A stretch of DNA of 64,000 nt from Jatrophihabitans_A lederbergiae (GTDB taxonomy: Bacteria; Actinomycetota; Actinomycetes; Mycobacteriales; Jatrophihabitantaceae), in assembly GCF_031845305.1 (NCBI RefSeq), contig NZ_JAVREH010000018.1, positions 1 to 64,000 of the forward strand. The letters run 5' to 3'. This document shows, one piece after another, positions 31,226 through 41,233 of the stretch (positions are counted from its first letter, which is position 1; every line of letters starts with the position of its first letter). Below the pieces are notes generated by a model that saw only the letters and a list, made by a program, of their open reading frames with translations, made no database searches and was not told where the DNA came from. The position numbers and the translations under genes were made by a program.

Positions 31226-33527
31226 CGGCTCCGGGCCTGCGTGGCCGTGAGACGGTGCGACGGCCGGGCGTCGTCGGCTGGGCGCGCCGTGGCGGGCCGG
31301 ATGTCGGCGCTGCGCGGGGTGCTCATCGCGGCCAGTTGGGCGGCGGTGGCGGTGACGTGCTGGCCGCGATCGAGGTCGTCACGTCGGTCTCGGCCGGTGA
31401 GTCGCCCCAGGGCATCATCATCCGTATCGGGCGCGCCGATTCTTTCGGCGAGGACGGTTTGCAGCGTGCTTTCCTGTAGCCCGGTCCGCTTGCTGACAGC
31501 TGTTAGCTCCCGCTGCCAGGTATCGAGCGGCGCCTTGGCGATGATGCCGGCGGCGACCCGTGCGGCCGCTACGCGGTCCTCGGGCCAGGTCAGTTCGCGC
31601 CCGGTGAGGGCCTGGTCGACGAGCTGGCGGCCGATCGATTCGGCGGTGGCCAGCCGGTCGACGAGGACCGCCGGCCCGTGCAGCTCGGCGAGCTGGGCCG
31701 GGTCCATCCCGGCCGGCAGTGGCGCGCCGCGAGGGTCGAGGCCGTGCGCGGTCAACAGCTCGTAGGCGCGGGCGGCGGCCTGTACACCGGCCGGGTCGGC
31801 GTCGGTGGCGACCACGATCCGGTCCCTGGCGGCGCCGAGGGCGTCGGCGAGCTGGCCGGCCTGGTGGTCGGTCAGGGCGGTGCCCAGCGGTGCTAGGCCG
31901 GCCATCATGCCGCCGGAGGCGAGGTCGACGGCGAGGGCGTCGATCGGTCCTTCGACGAGGACCCCGAGACCGCCGCGATCAAGGACAGCCGTGTTCTCGG
32001 CGAGGCCGTACAGGTGCTGCCCTTTGGTGTAGAGCGGGGTTTGGCCGGTGTTTAGATACTTCGGGTTGCGGGTGTCGGTGCTGACGTCCAGGCTCGGGTT
32101 GCGGCGGCCGACGAAGCCGACCACTTCCCGGCCGCCGCCCTCGGTGCGGGCCTCGATCGGGAACATCAGCCGATCCCGGAACCGATCGACGACCCGGTCC
32201 GTAGAGGCGCGTGTGCCCAGGCCCGCGCCGAGGATCTCGGCGTCGGCGAAACCCTGGCTACGCAGGTGCTCGGTCAGGTGGGTCCAGCCGGCCGGGGCGT
32301 AGCCCACGTGACCGGCCGGGTCGTCGAGCATCGCGCTGCCGAGCCGGGTGTCGAGGTAGGCCCGCGCCCAGGAGGCCGGGTATTGGCTGGCGTAGTAGGC
32401 GGCCGCGGCCGCGTTGGCTGCGACGAGTCGGTCGCGGTGCAGAAAATCATGCTCGGGATCTTGCGCGCGGTTTTCTGCCCTCGCGCGCAGTGCGCCGGTG
32501 CGTTCCGCGCCGGCCGCGGTACGGGTGGCGAGTTTGTCGGCGTCGCTGGCCACCACCGCCCCCGGCTCGGTGGTGAGGTGGTCGTGGGTGCGGTCGAGGA
32601 CCTGGTGCGCGGTGGCCAGCACGCGGGCGCCGGAGGCGCGCAGCGCGGCGTCGACATCGCCGGTCTGCGCGGCCCAGCCGGCGACGTAGGCGAAGGTGTA
32701 TTCAGCGGTGTCCAGGCCGTGGTCGGCGGCCACCAGGTAGGCCAGGGATTCGGCCTCGACCTCGCGGTTGCCGCGGCAGCTGCCGGTCTGGCCGCGTTCG
32801 AACCCGGCCGGGTCGTGCATCAGGACGTGCCCGAGTTCGTGGGCCAGGGTCTTGACCGCTTGCGCCTCGTCAACGTCGGAGCGGATGACGACCTGGTGGG
32901 TGGCGTAGGCGGTGTAGCCGTTGGGGCCGGCGTCACCGGCAATCGGTGCTCGGGTGACGGTGAAACCGGCGGCCGTGCACTGAGCGGCGAGGGCGTCCCA
33001 CAGGCCCTGCGGGGCGTGCCCGGCGAGCAGCTGCGGAATCGGCGGTGCCGGCAGTCGCTCGCCGCTGGTCTGGGACACGTCCCATACGTAGACGGGTCGG
33101 AAACCGACGACCCGCCGCGGGCCGCTCGCCTCGACCGGCCCGTCGCCGGGCGCCGCCGACGAGGACTCTGCGGCGGCGGTGATCGCGTCAGGGGTGTCCT
33201 CGGCTCGTCGACCTTGCGGGTGACCGGGGCCAGGATCGCCAGGCCCTTCTCGCCCTTGGTCACCTGGCGGCCGAGTTCGGTCCACAGGTTGTAGCCGGCG
33301 ACCTGCGTGGCGTCGGGTTTCTGGGCGAGCAGGAGCAGGGTGTTGTTGAAGCTGTAGTTGTGGAACTTCGCGGCCACGTCCAACCAGCGCTGCCACTCAG
33401 GCCCCGCCGCCAGCGCTGACACCTGCTCGGTGAGGGTCTGGTGCAGCCCGGCGAGCTTCGCCTCCCGCGCCTCCAAGGCCTTGGCCTTTTGCTCCGGCGT
33501 GATCGGGCGCCGGTACCTGCCCGCCAC
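31219..33527 (-). pseudogene. ArdC/Toprim primase-like transfer protein, frameshifted
   Basis: Starting at 33527 the protein begins with an ArdC-like ssDNA-binding domain (EWQRWLDVAAKFHNYSFNNT, GYNLWTELGRQVTKGEKG). Around 33200-33215 the frame shifts by one missing base: after VTRKVDEP the sequence continues in another frame with EDTPDAITAAAESSS. The second part has a zincin motif TLAHELGHVLMHD, then a DnaG-type core with Toprim motifs LVEGPIDALAV and VVATDADPAGVQAA. Total length is 2309 bases, one short of a multiple of three. Intact relatives of about 770 residues protect and prime transferred DNA. A single-base loss is the only fault seen, so a sequence error or a slippage site is possible. 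Confidence 0.8.
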
Positions 33528-33533
33528 CGCGGG

Positions 33534-33704
33534 TCAGACCTTCCGTGCCTTGGCCTGGCCGTCCAGCTCGTCGAGGCGCCGTGCGTGGGCCTCGACGACG
33601 GAGGTCAGGTCATCGATCTGATCCTGCATCGCGGCCAGGACCGCGGTGAAGTCCACCGGCACAGCCGCCGGCCGCGGGGTGCTCTGCTCGGTCTGCTCGG
33701 TCAT
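33534..33704 (-). CDS. small coiled-coil protein of the transfer operon
   Basis: A 56-residue protein. Residues about 18-50 (DFTAVLAAMQDQIDDLTSVV, then EAHARRLDELDGQ) have heptad hydrophobic spacing, so a short coiled coil is likely. Nothing catalytic is visible. It ends 6 nt before the primase-like gene and starts 11 nt after the previous gene's stop, so it lies within the leftward conjugation operon. Perhaps it is an adaptor; function unknown. Confidence 0.6.
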   Translation of the reverse strand: MTEQTEQSTPRPAAVPVDFTAVLAAMQDQIDDLTSVVEAHARRLDELDGQAKARKV

Positions 33705-33715
33705 GGCGGGTGCTC

Positions 33716-34639
33716 CTATCGGCTCAGGGTGCGGGTCTTGATTTTCGTGGCCGTAGCGGCCGCCGTGGCGGGCTTGCCAGCACCGGCCGGGCTGACCTCG
33801 ACATACGGGCGCGGGTAGCTCTCGGCCGCCAGGTCGGCCGGGTGCGGATAGCCGGCGTCGGTGGTGCGCCAGTACCGCGGGCCACCACCGAGGGTCTCGA
33901 TGTAGGCCGACGCGTCGGCCCTGCTCAGCTGCGCGAGGTCCTCCGACGTGGTGGGCCCACCGGCGGACCGGTCCGGGTCCCGCTCGATGAGGTGGGTGAG
34001 GTAGCGGACTTGCCCGGGCGTGGCCGGCAAATGCCCAGTCGCGGCCGAGGTTGCCGCCGGGTCGGCGCTGGCCTGCCACCCGCCTTCCTCGTCCTCATGG
34101 GACGCTCCGGCCGACACACCGCCGGCGTGCTCATCGACGCGGGCTTGCCCCGCTGAACCGGCGCTGTCGCTGCGCCCGGGTTCGCCGACGAACACCCGCG
34201 GCTGGTAGCTGCTCTCCGCCGCGACGTGGGCGAGGACGTCGCGCATCGCCCCGATCCGGTCCGCGCCGGATTCACGCAGCTCGTCGAAGCGGGCCATCGC
34301 GTTCGGCGCCATCTCGCCCAGCCGCGTCTCGACGCGGGTGGCGGCCACGTTCGCGGCCGGGTCGGTGTCTCCCCAGCCTGCGGCGGCGCCCCAGGCCCGG
34401 CCCAGCTCGTGCAGGTCGGCCTGGCCTGTCGAGTCCAGGGCGTGGGACCACACCATCCTGTCGGCGGTGTGCTGGGCGGTCAGTTCGGCGCGGGCCGCGG
34501 CTGCGGCCTGTTCGATGCCGGCTGCGCGTTGTTCGGTGCGCTCCTGGCGCAGCCGGATCACGGCCCCCGCGACCTGCACCGCCACGGCCAGGTGCTGGGC
34601 CAGCTTGGCCGAGGCTTCCCGCTCCGGTCCTTCATCCAT
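33716..34639 (-). CDS. helical protein of the transfer operon, function unknown
   Basis: A 307-residue protein from ATG 34639 (GTG at 34663 gives eight more residues). Residues about 10-80 are helical and Ala/Gln-rich (VAGAVIRLRQERTEQRAAGI), residues about 90-150 are mixed helical, and residues about 150-210 are low-complexity Ser/Ala/Asp. A short C-terminal unit LPATPGQVRYLTHLIERDP resembles the small DNA-binding-like P.T..Qv..L..L repeat found in some actinobacterial plasmid proteins. No catalytic motif. It belongs to the leftward conjugation operon between the DUF4913 and small coiled-coil genes. Confidence 0.6.
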   Translation of the reverse strand: MDEGPEREASAKLAQHLAVAVQVAGAVIRLRQERTEQRAAGIEQAAAAARAELTAQHTADRMVWSHALDSTGQADLHELGRAWGAAAGWGDTDPAANVAATRVETRLGEMAPNAMARFDELRESGADRIGAMRDVLAHVAAESSYQPRVFVGEPGRSDSAGSAGQARVDEHAGGVSAGASHEDEEGGWQASADPAATSAATGHLPATPGQVRYLTHLIERDPDRSAGGPTTSEDLAQLSRADASAYIETLGGGPRYWRTTDAGYPHPADLAAESYPRPYVEVSPAGAGKPATAAATATKIKTRTLSR

Positions 34640-34682
34640 CACGTGCTCGCTTTCTGCTAGCACTTGCTAGCTCGCTCAGTTG

Positions 34683-35105
34683 TTAGTCGGTGTCGGCCCA
34701 GTGCCCGGGCGGTGCCGGCGCGGTGGGCATCGGGGCTTGATCGCTGTGCCGGTCGTTGGTGCAGGAGGAGAACGGGCCGTCCGGCGCCAGCAGCACCGGG
34801 TTGATCGCGTCGAAGCAGGTGCGCAGCCAATCGGTCATGCCGGTGGCCTCCTCCGACACCCGCGCGGCCTCCCAGCTGCGCCACAACGCGGTCAGACGGA
34901 TGATCGCCTCACCGTGGGCCCACCACGACGGGCACCACCGCTGCGTCTGGCTGATCTTGCGGACGTAGACCGGGGCGTAGACGTGCTCGACCCACGTCTG
35001 CACGTCCTCACACAACGGCTCGATCAGGTCGGCCGCCTCGCCGGCGAGCAGCTCGTCGACGCCGATCTCCTCGCCGAGCCCGCAGTCAGGGCCGGGGTCG
35101 GTCAT
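34683..35105 (-). CDS. DUF4913 family protein
   Basis: A 140-residue protein with the tryptophan-rich core of DUF4913: QTWVEHVYAPVYVRKI, then WCPSWWAHGEAIIRLTALW, then WEAARVSEEATGMTDWLRTC and GPFSSC. The family occurs mostly on actinobacterial plasmids and integrative elements near VirD4-type genes; its role is unknown. The start overlaps the stop of the coupling-protein gene by 4 nt (ATGA). Confidence 0.8.
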   Translation of the reverse strand: MTDPGPDCGLGEEIGVDELLAGEAADLIEPLCEDVQTWVEHVYAPVYVRKISQTQRWCPSWWAHGEAIIRLTALWRSWEAARVSEEATGMTDWLRTCFDAINPVLLAPDGPFSSCTNDRHSDQAPMPTAPAPPGHWADTD

Positions 35106-36973
35106 GCCGGCTGCCGGCCCGGCTCGAACCGTGTCATCGACGACTCGCCGGCGCTCAAGGAGATCCCTCGAGCCGGGGCGCCGCCGGCCGCGGTGCTGGC
35201 TCGAGACTGGAGGGCAGCCGCGGCCTCCTTCTCGGCCGCGGCGATCGCGGCCTTACGCGGACCGTCATACCAGGGCAGCAGCCGGATCATCGCCGGCTTG
35301 ATGCCCGTCGCCAGCAACACCGCATGGGTCTTGGGCAGCGCCCGCACCCCGGCCGCCGGCAGAATCCGTTCCCGCCGCGTCGACGTCGAGGACGAGCCGC
35401 CGCCCTGACCCCGGCTGAAAGACAGCACGTCGACGTCGTGCTCACCGACGATGCGGGAGATGTCCTCAGCGAAGTCGGCGTCATCGGCGCCGGAGCCGAT
35501 GAGCTTGACCGTGGCCGCGCCCCACAGCTCTTTCATGCCGGCTTTTCCCCAGACCCGCTCGCCCTGGGCGTAGGACTGCAGGATCGCGATCGGGATGATC
35601 GAGCGGGAGCCCATGTGGCTGTACTGCTCGGGCAGGTCGCGGATGCGGCAGATGTTGGCGACCTCGTCGAGGACCAGCACCAGGGGCGGGTCGATCCGCC
35701 CGCCGCGGCGCTCGCCGGCCCGCTCGGCCGCGACCCGGACCTCCGTCGTCAGCGCCGACACCAGCGAGGCGGCCGACGTGCCGCCAGCGACGTTCTTGGA
35801 CAGCAGGTACAGGGTCTCGCGGGTCTCGACGAACTCTGCCGGTGTGAACTCGACCAAGCCCTCCTGGGGAGTGACCCACCGGGAGATGTCGTTGTCGCGC
35901 AAAGAGGATGTGCCCGAGCGGGCGGTGAAGTACACCGACCCGCGGGTCTCCGGGGGCAGCCCTTGGGTGCCGGCGAGGGAGTTCGCGGCCGCGTTATGGC
36001 CATGTGTGCGCAGCAGCTTGACCGGCTCCTCCGTGGCCTCGTCGAACAGCCACCGATACACATCCAGCAGCGTCAGCCGTCCTAGGTAGGCGGCGAAGAT
36101 CAGGTTGGACAGCAGCTCATTCGCTGCCGGTCCCCAAATCTCGCGGTTGGAATCGTCGGCGACCGCCATCACGAAACCCCCGGCGAGGCGGGTGGCGTCA
36201 TCCATGCTCATCTGCCCGCCGAGGGGGTTCCACCACCACTCCTGCTTGGTGTGGGTGATGTGTTGCGGGTCGAAGACCCATACCCGGCAGCCGGTGTCGG
36301 CCTCCCGAAGAGCCGCGGTGGCCAGGTACAGGTCGGCCTTGTTCGAGCAGGCCACCACCGCTCCGGGTGCGTCGAGGATCGTCGGCACCGCCAGGCTGGT
36401 GGTTTTGCCGGTGCGAGGGGCGAAGATGGCCAGGATGACGTCCTCCCAGGAGGCTTGCAGCAGCCGGCCCGCCGGCAGCAGCCGCCCCAAGGTCACGCCG
36501 CGCTGAGCTTGGGCGACGTCGCCGGCTCTCTTGCACTGCTCGGCGAGGGAGGGCCGCAGCCGCAGCGCGACCGCCGCGGCACGCTTGGTGTCCAGGGTGG
36601 CCACGTCGGCCCGGGTGGCCATCGACCGGGCCGCCGGCCGCGCCTTGCGCGCCCCCCGGATGAACAGGACCACCGGCGCCGTCACCACCGCGGCCGCCAC
36701 CAGGAACACCAGCACCGCACAGGCCCAGAGGAGCCCGGCCGGCACTCCCGGCCACGCCGCGGCGTGGTGGACCAGGTCGCCCGGGCCGGCCAGGCGCCAC
36801 TTCGGGCCGCGGAAGCCGTGGCCGGTCACGCCGGAGGCCAGCCGGCCGCCGAGGAACACCGCGCTCGAGGCGGCCGCCGCCAGCACGAACCCGGCCGGGA
36901 TCAGCCACCACAGCCACTCCGGCCCCGACGAGCCCTTCGGGCGGACCTGGCCGCCGGCCGCGAGCCGGGTCAT
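35102..36973 (-). CDS. VirD4/TraG-type coupling ATPase
   Basis: A 623-residue type IV coupling protein, which brings the relaxase-DNA complex to the secretion channel. Two or more N-terminal membrane helices (LWWLIPAGFVLAAAASSAVF; LLWACAVLVFLVAAAVVTA) anchor it. Walker A is FAPRTGKTTSLAVPT, Walker B is PPLVLVLDEVANICRI, and QSYAQGERVWGKAGMKELWG holds the family's sensor region. ATG 36973 overlaps the stop of the VirB4-like gene (ATGA). Length fits actinobacterial TraG-like proteins. Confidence 0.9.
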   Translation of the reverse strand: MTRLAAGGQVRPKGSSGPEWLWWLIPAGFVLAAAASSAVFLGGRLASGVTGHGFRGPKWRLAGPGDLVHHAAAWPGVPAGLLWACAVLVFLVAAAVVTAPVVLFIRGARKARPAARSMATRADVATLDTKRAAAVALRLRPSLAEQCKRAGDVAQAQRGVTLGRLLPAGRLLQASWEDVILAIFAPRTGKTTSLAVPTILDAPGAVVACSNKADLYLATAALREADTGCRVWVFDPQHITHTKQEWWWNPLGGQMSMDDATRLAGGFVMAVADDSNREIWGPAANELLSNLIFAAYLGRLTLLDVYRWLFDEATEEPVKLLRTHGHNAAANSLAGTQGLPPETRGSVYFTARSGTSSLRDNDISRWVTPQEGLVEFTPAEFVETRETLYLLSKNVAGGTSAASLVSALTTEVRVAAERAGERRGGRIDPPLVLVLDEVANICRIRDLPEQYSHMGSRSIIPIAILQSYAQGERVWGKAGMKELWGAATVKLIGSGADDADFAEDISRIVGEHDVDVLSFSRGQGGGSSSTSTRRERILPAAGVRALPKTHAVLLATGIKPAMIRLLPWYDGPRKAAIAAAEKEAAAALQSRASTAAGGAPARGISLSAGESSMTRFEPGRQPA

Positions 36974-38463
36974 CGGGCATCCCCAGCCCCGCGGCCGCCG
37001 CCCCACACCTTGTTGGTGTTCTGCCCGCCCCACTCGGTCTCGGCCGAGGTCAGCACGACGTCGACCGGGATGCCCGGGTCCTCGCTGGAAGCTTTGATGA
37101 GGAACTTGCCGGCGCCAGGTGGGACCTCGTTGCGTTCCAGCGCCGACACCGAGGTGGACCACCATTCGCGGATGGCGTTCTGTTCGGCGTTGGTCAGGGT
37201 GACCACCGAGTCCAGGGCGATCAGTTCCTTCTTCGGCACGCCGCCGATCACGATGGCGCCGGCCCGCTCCTCGATGCCTTCGATCTCGGAGTTGCGCCCG
37301 GGGGCGAGGTCGCGGATGGAGTGGGTGATCATGATCTGCCCGACGCCCTGGGTGCGGTTGAGCCGGGTCAGCTCGTTCACCCGGTCGGGCATGGTGCCGC
37401 CCAGGCGCAGCACCCGCCATAGCTCATCCAGGGTGAGGCAGTACAGCCGCCGCGGGGCAAGTCCTTCGTCGGCGAGGGCCTGGTCGGCCTCGACCATGCC
37501 GTACATGTCTGACCAGGCCGCGATCATGACCGCGGCCAGGAACCGTGGGTCACCGGCCTTGATCCGGGAGGTGTCGATGTTCACGACCGGCGGCCGGTCG
37601 GCGGTGCGCTGCACCCGGCGGGCGAACACGTCGCCGAACTGGCCGTCCAGCAGCGCCCGCAGGGAGCGCTGCAGCGGGTCGACGAGCCGGTCATAGGCCT
37701 CGTCGACGCCGCGGTCGAGGATGACCGCCCGCACCGCGTTGGGCCGGGTCTCCAGCAGCTCGACGACCTCGCGCAGCACCGGAACCGCACCCTCGTTACG
37801 GGTGTAGAGCAGCCTCAGGCAGGCCGAGATGGCGGCCTCCTCGTAGTCGGCCACCGGACCCTTGCGGCCCAGCTCCACCAGCGCCGAGATGCACACGGTG
37901 GCCTTGCCGATGGCCTCGGCCAGCAGCGTCGCGCCGGCCGCGCCACCGATCCGGGCGGCGGCCGCCGCCATCCCGCCCGGGTCGCACGGATTCAAAGCGG
38001 CCCCGCCGGAGCGGGCCACCACCCGGTGGTCCCCGCCCAGGCGACGGGTGAACTCCACGTAGTCCGGCTTCGTGTCGCCCGGGATCAACACGATGTAGCC
38101 CAACGCGGCCAGCCACAGCATCAGCTTCGAGGCCAGCGTGGACTTGCCCAGGCCCGGTTTGGCGATGATCAACACGCTGGGGTTGGCGATCCGGTGGGCC
38201 AGGAACCACGACACGTGGTCGAAGCAGATCACGGCACGGGACTTCTGGTGCCGCCCGATCGGCGCCCCCTCAAGCGGGAGCTGGCCGGGGCTGGCCCACG
38301 GGAACAGCCCGCACACCTGCCGGGTCGTGCCGCGCCACTCCAGCGGCACCGGCACGAACGCCGTCGACCCACCGCCCGGCGCGGCGATGCCGTTCTTGAG
38401 GATGAACTTGCGGCGCCGGATCGGCCGCGCGTGCCGCGAGCTGCGGGAGCTGGGCTTGGTCAT
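36970..38463 (-). CDS. VirB4/TraC-like conjugation ATPase
   Basis: A 497-residue ATPase. Walker A is LIIAKPGLGKSTLASKLMLW, Walker B is YCLTLDELWRVL, and TRLNRTQGVGQIMITHSIRD is typical of VirB4-type motor ATPases (..R..G......TQ). It lacks the large N-terminal region of classical VirB4, which here seems to be supplied by the separate SCO6880-type protein encoded just upstream. It powers pilus or channel assembly at the membrane. It is linked to the coupling-protein gene by a 4-nt overlap. Confidence 0.85.
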   Translation of the reverse strand: MTKPSSRSSRHARPIRRRKFILKNGIAAPGGGSTAFVPVPLEWRGTTRQVCGLFPWASPGQLPLEGAPIGRHQKSRAVICFDHVSWFLAHRIANPSVLIIAKPGLGKSTLASKLMLWLAALGYIVLIPGDTKPDYVEFTRRLGGDHRVVARSGGAALNPCDPGGMAAAAARIGGAAGATLLAEAIGKATVCISALVELGRKGPVADYEEAAISACLRLLYTRNEGAVPVLREVVELLETRPNAVRAVILDRGVDEAYDRLVDPLQRSLRALLDGQFGDVFARRVQRTADRPPVVNIDTSRIKAGDPRFLAAVMIAAWSDMYGMVEADQALADEGLAPRRLYCLTLDELWRVLRLGGTMPDRVNELTRLNRTQGVGQIMITHSIRDLAPGRNSEIEGIEERAGAIVIGGVPKKELIALDSVVTLTNAEQNAIREWWSTSVSALERNEVPPGAGKFLIKASSEDPGIPVDVVLTSAETEWGGQNTNKVWGGGRGAGDAR

Positions 38464-38481
38464 AACGGATTACTCGCTTTC

Positions 38482-39996
38482 TCAGATGTGTTCGCGGGCC
38501 ACGTGCGGCAGCACCGACAGGTCAGGCAGCGACAGGCCGATCCCCAACGCCCCGGCGAACGCCGCGGCTTGCGCGCCGCGCACGGGTGAGAGCCGGAACC
38601 GGGCGCCGCGGCCGGCGCGCTCGATCGTGGTGCAGGCCCGGTCAAAGGCGTCGTCATCGGTCACCGTGACGGTGACCAGGACCGAGAACGACACCACCCC
38701 GGCGCCGTCTGCTTCCTCCTCGGTGGCTTGGCGGGCCGAGCGCAGGTCGGCTGAGTCGTGCGCATGGACCAGGCCCTTGCGCCGCCCGGCGCGGTTGATC
38801 GCGGACTTGTAATCCCGATCGACGGTCTCCGCGGTCCGGCCGGCGTCAACCGGCCGGTACAGCAACGTGACCCGCTTACGCGGGGCGGTCCGCATCGGCC
38901 CCATCAACCGCTCCATATGCGCATCGCGCACCACACCCGGTGGCACCTGCAACGCCTCATACGTCCGGGACAGGCCCGAGTCATGCCGGTAGGACAACGC
39001 CGTCTCGTCGTGGGCGGACGGGCCGGCGTCGGCGAACTCGACGTGGATCGGCAAGCCCTCGGCTTCGGACTCGGCCAGCTCGGCCGCCACCGCCGGATCG
39101 AAGGCCTCCCGCACCCGGCGCGAGAGCTGCGCCACCGACAACGGCCGGCCCTCCGACGCCCCGGCGTCCTTGAGCGCCACCGACAATCCGGGCAGCCGCC
39201 GGCCGACCTCCTCGGCGACCGCGGCCGCGGTCTGATCGGAGCCTTTCCGGTCGATCCCCAGGCCCCGCTCGGTGAACGTCAGCGTGACGTAGCCGACCGT
39301 GTCGGCGACATCCACGGGAAGCTCCGCGGCCGCGGAGAACGCCACGTCACGGGCGAACTGGGGCGCGTCATCGCGGATCTGGGTGGCGACGTGGGAGTAC
39401 AGCATCGCCCCGGCGTCGGGGATCGTCTCCACCACCGCGGCCGCCTGCACCACGCCGCCCTCCTGGCCCAGCAGTGCCAGGTACTCCCCCCACGAGGCGA
39501 CCCACACGTCGTTGGTCTCCGAATCGACCAGCGCGCCGCCCTGGGCGGCGACCCGCATCACCACCGCCCACTGGTGGGCGGCCTGAATCTCGACCAACGC
39601 GAAGTCCCGGCCGATCGCGTCCGTGGCCTCCCACACCTTCACCTTGGCCAGCAGCCCGGGCAGCGACCGGGTGCCCGAGGGGGTGACGCCGGCCAGCCCG
39701 GAGCGATACATGTTGCGCCCGCGACGCTGGTGCCGGCGCCACCGCGCCGACTTCGACCACTCCGCATACACCGTCCGTCCGCGGAACGGGATGACCGCCG
39801 GCCCAGCGCCCAGGAGCGCGACCATCGCGAACCCCAGCGCCCACCACAACCCGGCCACCATCGACACCAACAACGTCATCCCAAGCCCGGCCATCATGAC
39901 CATCGTCGGAATCAGCTTCAACGGACCCACACCCGGCGACGCCGGCCGGCGCCACCCGCCATAGGTCCGGTCCTTCACCTCGACACCGGCACTCAC
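38482..39996 (-). CDS. SCO6880-type conjugation protein
   Basis: A 504-residue protein. Residues about 25-75 have two close membrane segments (LIPTMVMMAGLGMTLLVSMV; GLWWALGFAMVALLGAGPAV), followed by a large soluble region with VYAEWSKSARWRRHQRRGRN and AFSAAAELPVDVADTVGYVT. This matches the actinobacterial SCO6880 family, encoded next to VirB4-like ATPases in integrative conjugative elements and thought to replace the VirB3/VirB4 N-terminal part. It starts with ATG 39996, overlapping the VirB6-like stop, and ends 18 nt before the ATPase gene. Confidence 0.75.
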   Translation of the reverse strand: MSAGVEVKDRTYGGWRRPASPGVGPLKLIPTMVMMAGLGMTLLVSMVAGLWWALGFAMVALLGAGPAVIPFRGRTVYAEWSKSARWRRHQRRGRNMYRSGLAGVTPSGTRSLPGLLAKVKVWEATDAIGRDFALVEIQAAHQWAVVMRVAAQGGALVDSETNDVWVASWGEYLALLGQEGGVVQAAAVVETIPDAGAMLYSHVATQIRDDAPQFARDVAFSAAAELPVDVADTVGYVTLTFTERGLGIDRKGSDQTAAAVAEEVGRRLPGLSVALKDAGASEGRPLSVAQLSRRVREAFDPAVAAELAESEAEGLPIHVEFADAGPSAHDETALSYRHDSGLSRTYEALQVPPGVVRDAHMERLMGPMRTAPRKRVTLLYRPVDAGRTAETVDRDYKSAINRAGRRKGLVHAHDSADLRSARQATEEEADGAGVVSFSVLVTVTVTDDDAFDRACTTIERAGRGARFRLSPVRGAQAAAFAGALGIGLSLPDLSVLPHVAREHI

Positions 39997-41231
39997 TGCG
40001 ACCCTCCCTCACCTACGGCACCGTTGGCCACGGACTTCGCGCCCGAATGAACCTTCTCCAGAACCCCGACACCGGCCCCCACCGGGCCGGCCCCCGCCGC
40101 AGCACCCGCAGCGGCTCCGCCTCCTCCAGCGCCAGCTCCGGCGCCGGCAGCGCCAGCACCCGAAGCGCCGGCCTGCCCTGCACCGCTCGCAGCCTTCCCG
40201 CCGGACGGCAACGCCTGACTGCCGGCGGACTTACCGCTCGTCCCGCTCGACCCGGACGGCCCGCCCTCGCCCTTCAAACCCGGCGACGCCGTGGGCGTCG
40301 GACCAGACGAACCGCCACTGCCGTTGCCCGACAGGCTCACCGCGCCCGTCGCGGCCGCGGCGACCATCCCGGCCATCGCACCACCGCTGCCGCCGCCCAT
40401 CGCCTCAGCAGACGGAGGCAACAACCGCAGCAGCGCCGGCAACGCCAGAATCGCCACAATGAGCAGCGAGAACCCGGACACGATCCCAGCGAGGTCTTTC
40501 GCGTCGCCGATCATCGTGAACGCCGCGGCGTAGATGATCGCGGCCACCAACTTGTAGAGCACGAACGAGAAAATCCAGCCACACAACCGTTTGAACCACG
40601 AATAGCCGGCCTCAGTGATCGACGAACCCGCCGCCACCGGAAGAATCCCCACCAGCACCGCCAGGATCGCGCCGCGGACCAGCATGATCCCGACCTGCAC
40701 CAGCGAGGCGATCATCCCGAAGAACGCCAACAGAAACACCAGACCGCCGCCGACACCCGGCAGGGACCCCAGCGCGGTCAACCTCTCGCCCACCGAATGC
40801 CCGTCGAACCCGTTGTCGAGAATCGACTTGGCCAGCAGGTCGAAGCCCGTCAGCGTCACCTCGACGATGGTTGCGCCGGCCGCGGTCACGATCGTCATGA
40901 GCAACAGCCCACGAAGGATCGACTGGCCGGACTGCTCGGCCCGGGCGGTCCACGCCATCCGCACGCCACCCACCAGCAGACCCAGCACCGCGGCGAATGC
41001 CACCAACGGTCTAGTCAGGTTGTCCAAGGTCGTGATCACCCCCGAGGACGACGACAAATCAGGCTCCGGAGTGTTGATCCAGAACGTCATCAACGCCTTC
41101 ATCACGTCCGCCAACCCCTTAGCGAACGCATCCTCAACAGCCTGAAAGCCACTACTCGCAGCAGCGCCAGCCACACCACCAACGCCCTTGCACGCCTCGC
41201 GCACCCCAGGAACATCACATAGACCCGGCAT
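39993..41231 (-). CDS. VirB6/TrbL-like membrane protein
   Basis: A 412-residue polytopic membrane protein. The centre (about residues 75-280) has six to eight hydrophobic segments (LVAFAAVLGLLVGGVRMAW; GLVFLLAFFGMIASLVQVGI; LLIVAILALPALLRLLPP), and the C-terminal 130 residues are Gly/Ala/Ser-rich and disordered, as in TrbL proteins. It would form part of the inner-membrane channel. ATG 41231 is chosen because GGAGGGG lies 9 nt upstream; a GTG at 41249 is possible. It follows the VirB8-like gene with only 2 nt between. Confidence 0.8.
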   Translation of the reverse strand: MPGLCDVPGVREACKGVGGVAGAAASSGFQAVEDAFAKGLADVMKALMTFWINTPEPDLSSSSGVITTLDNLTRPLVAFAAVLGLLVGGVRMAWTARAEQSGQSILRGLLLMTIVTAAGATIVEVTLTGFDLLAKSILDNGFDGHSVGERLTALGSLPGVGGGLVFLLAFFGMIASLVQVGIMLVRGAILAVLVGILPVAAGSSITEAGYSWFKRLCGWIFSFVLYKLVAAIIYAAAFTMIGDAKDLAGIVSGFSLLIVAILALPALLRLLPPSAEAMGGGSGGAMAGMVAAAATGAVSLSGNGSGGSSGPTPTASPGLKGEGGPSGSSGTSGKSAGSQALPSGGKAASGAGQAGASGAGAAGAGAGAGGGGAAAGAAAGAGPVGAGVGVLEKVHSGAKSVANGAVGEGGSQ

Positions 41232-41233
41232 CG

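Noticed and set aside
34656..34671. GCTAGC-ACTT-GCTAGC repeat, with GAGCTAGC also near 43.23 kb
   Set aside because: CTAG is rare here, but the shared part is only about 8 bases and one copy includes a stop codon; too short for a regulatory claim.
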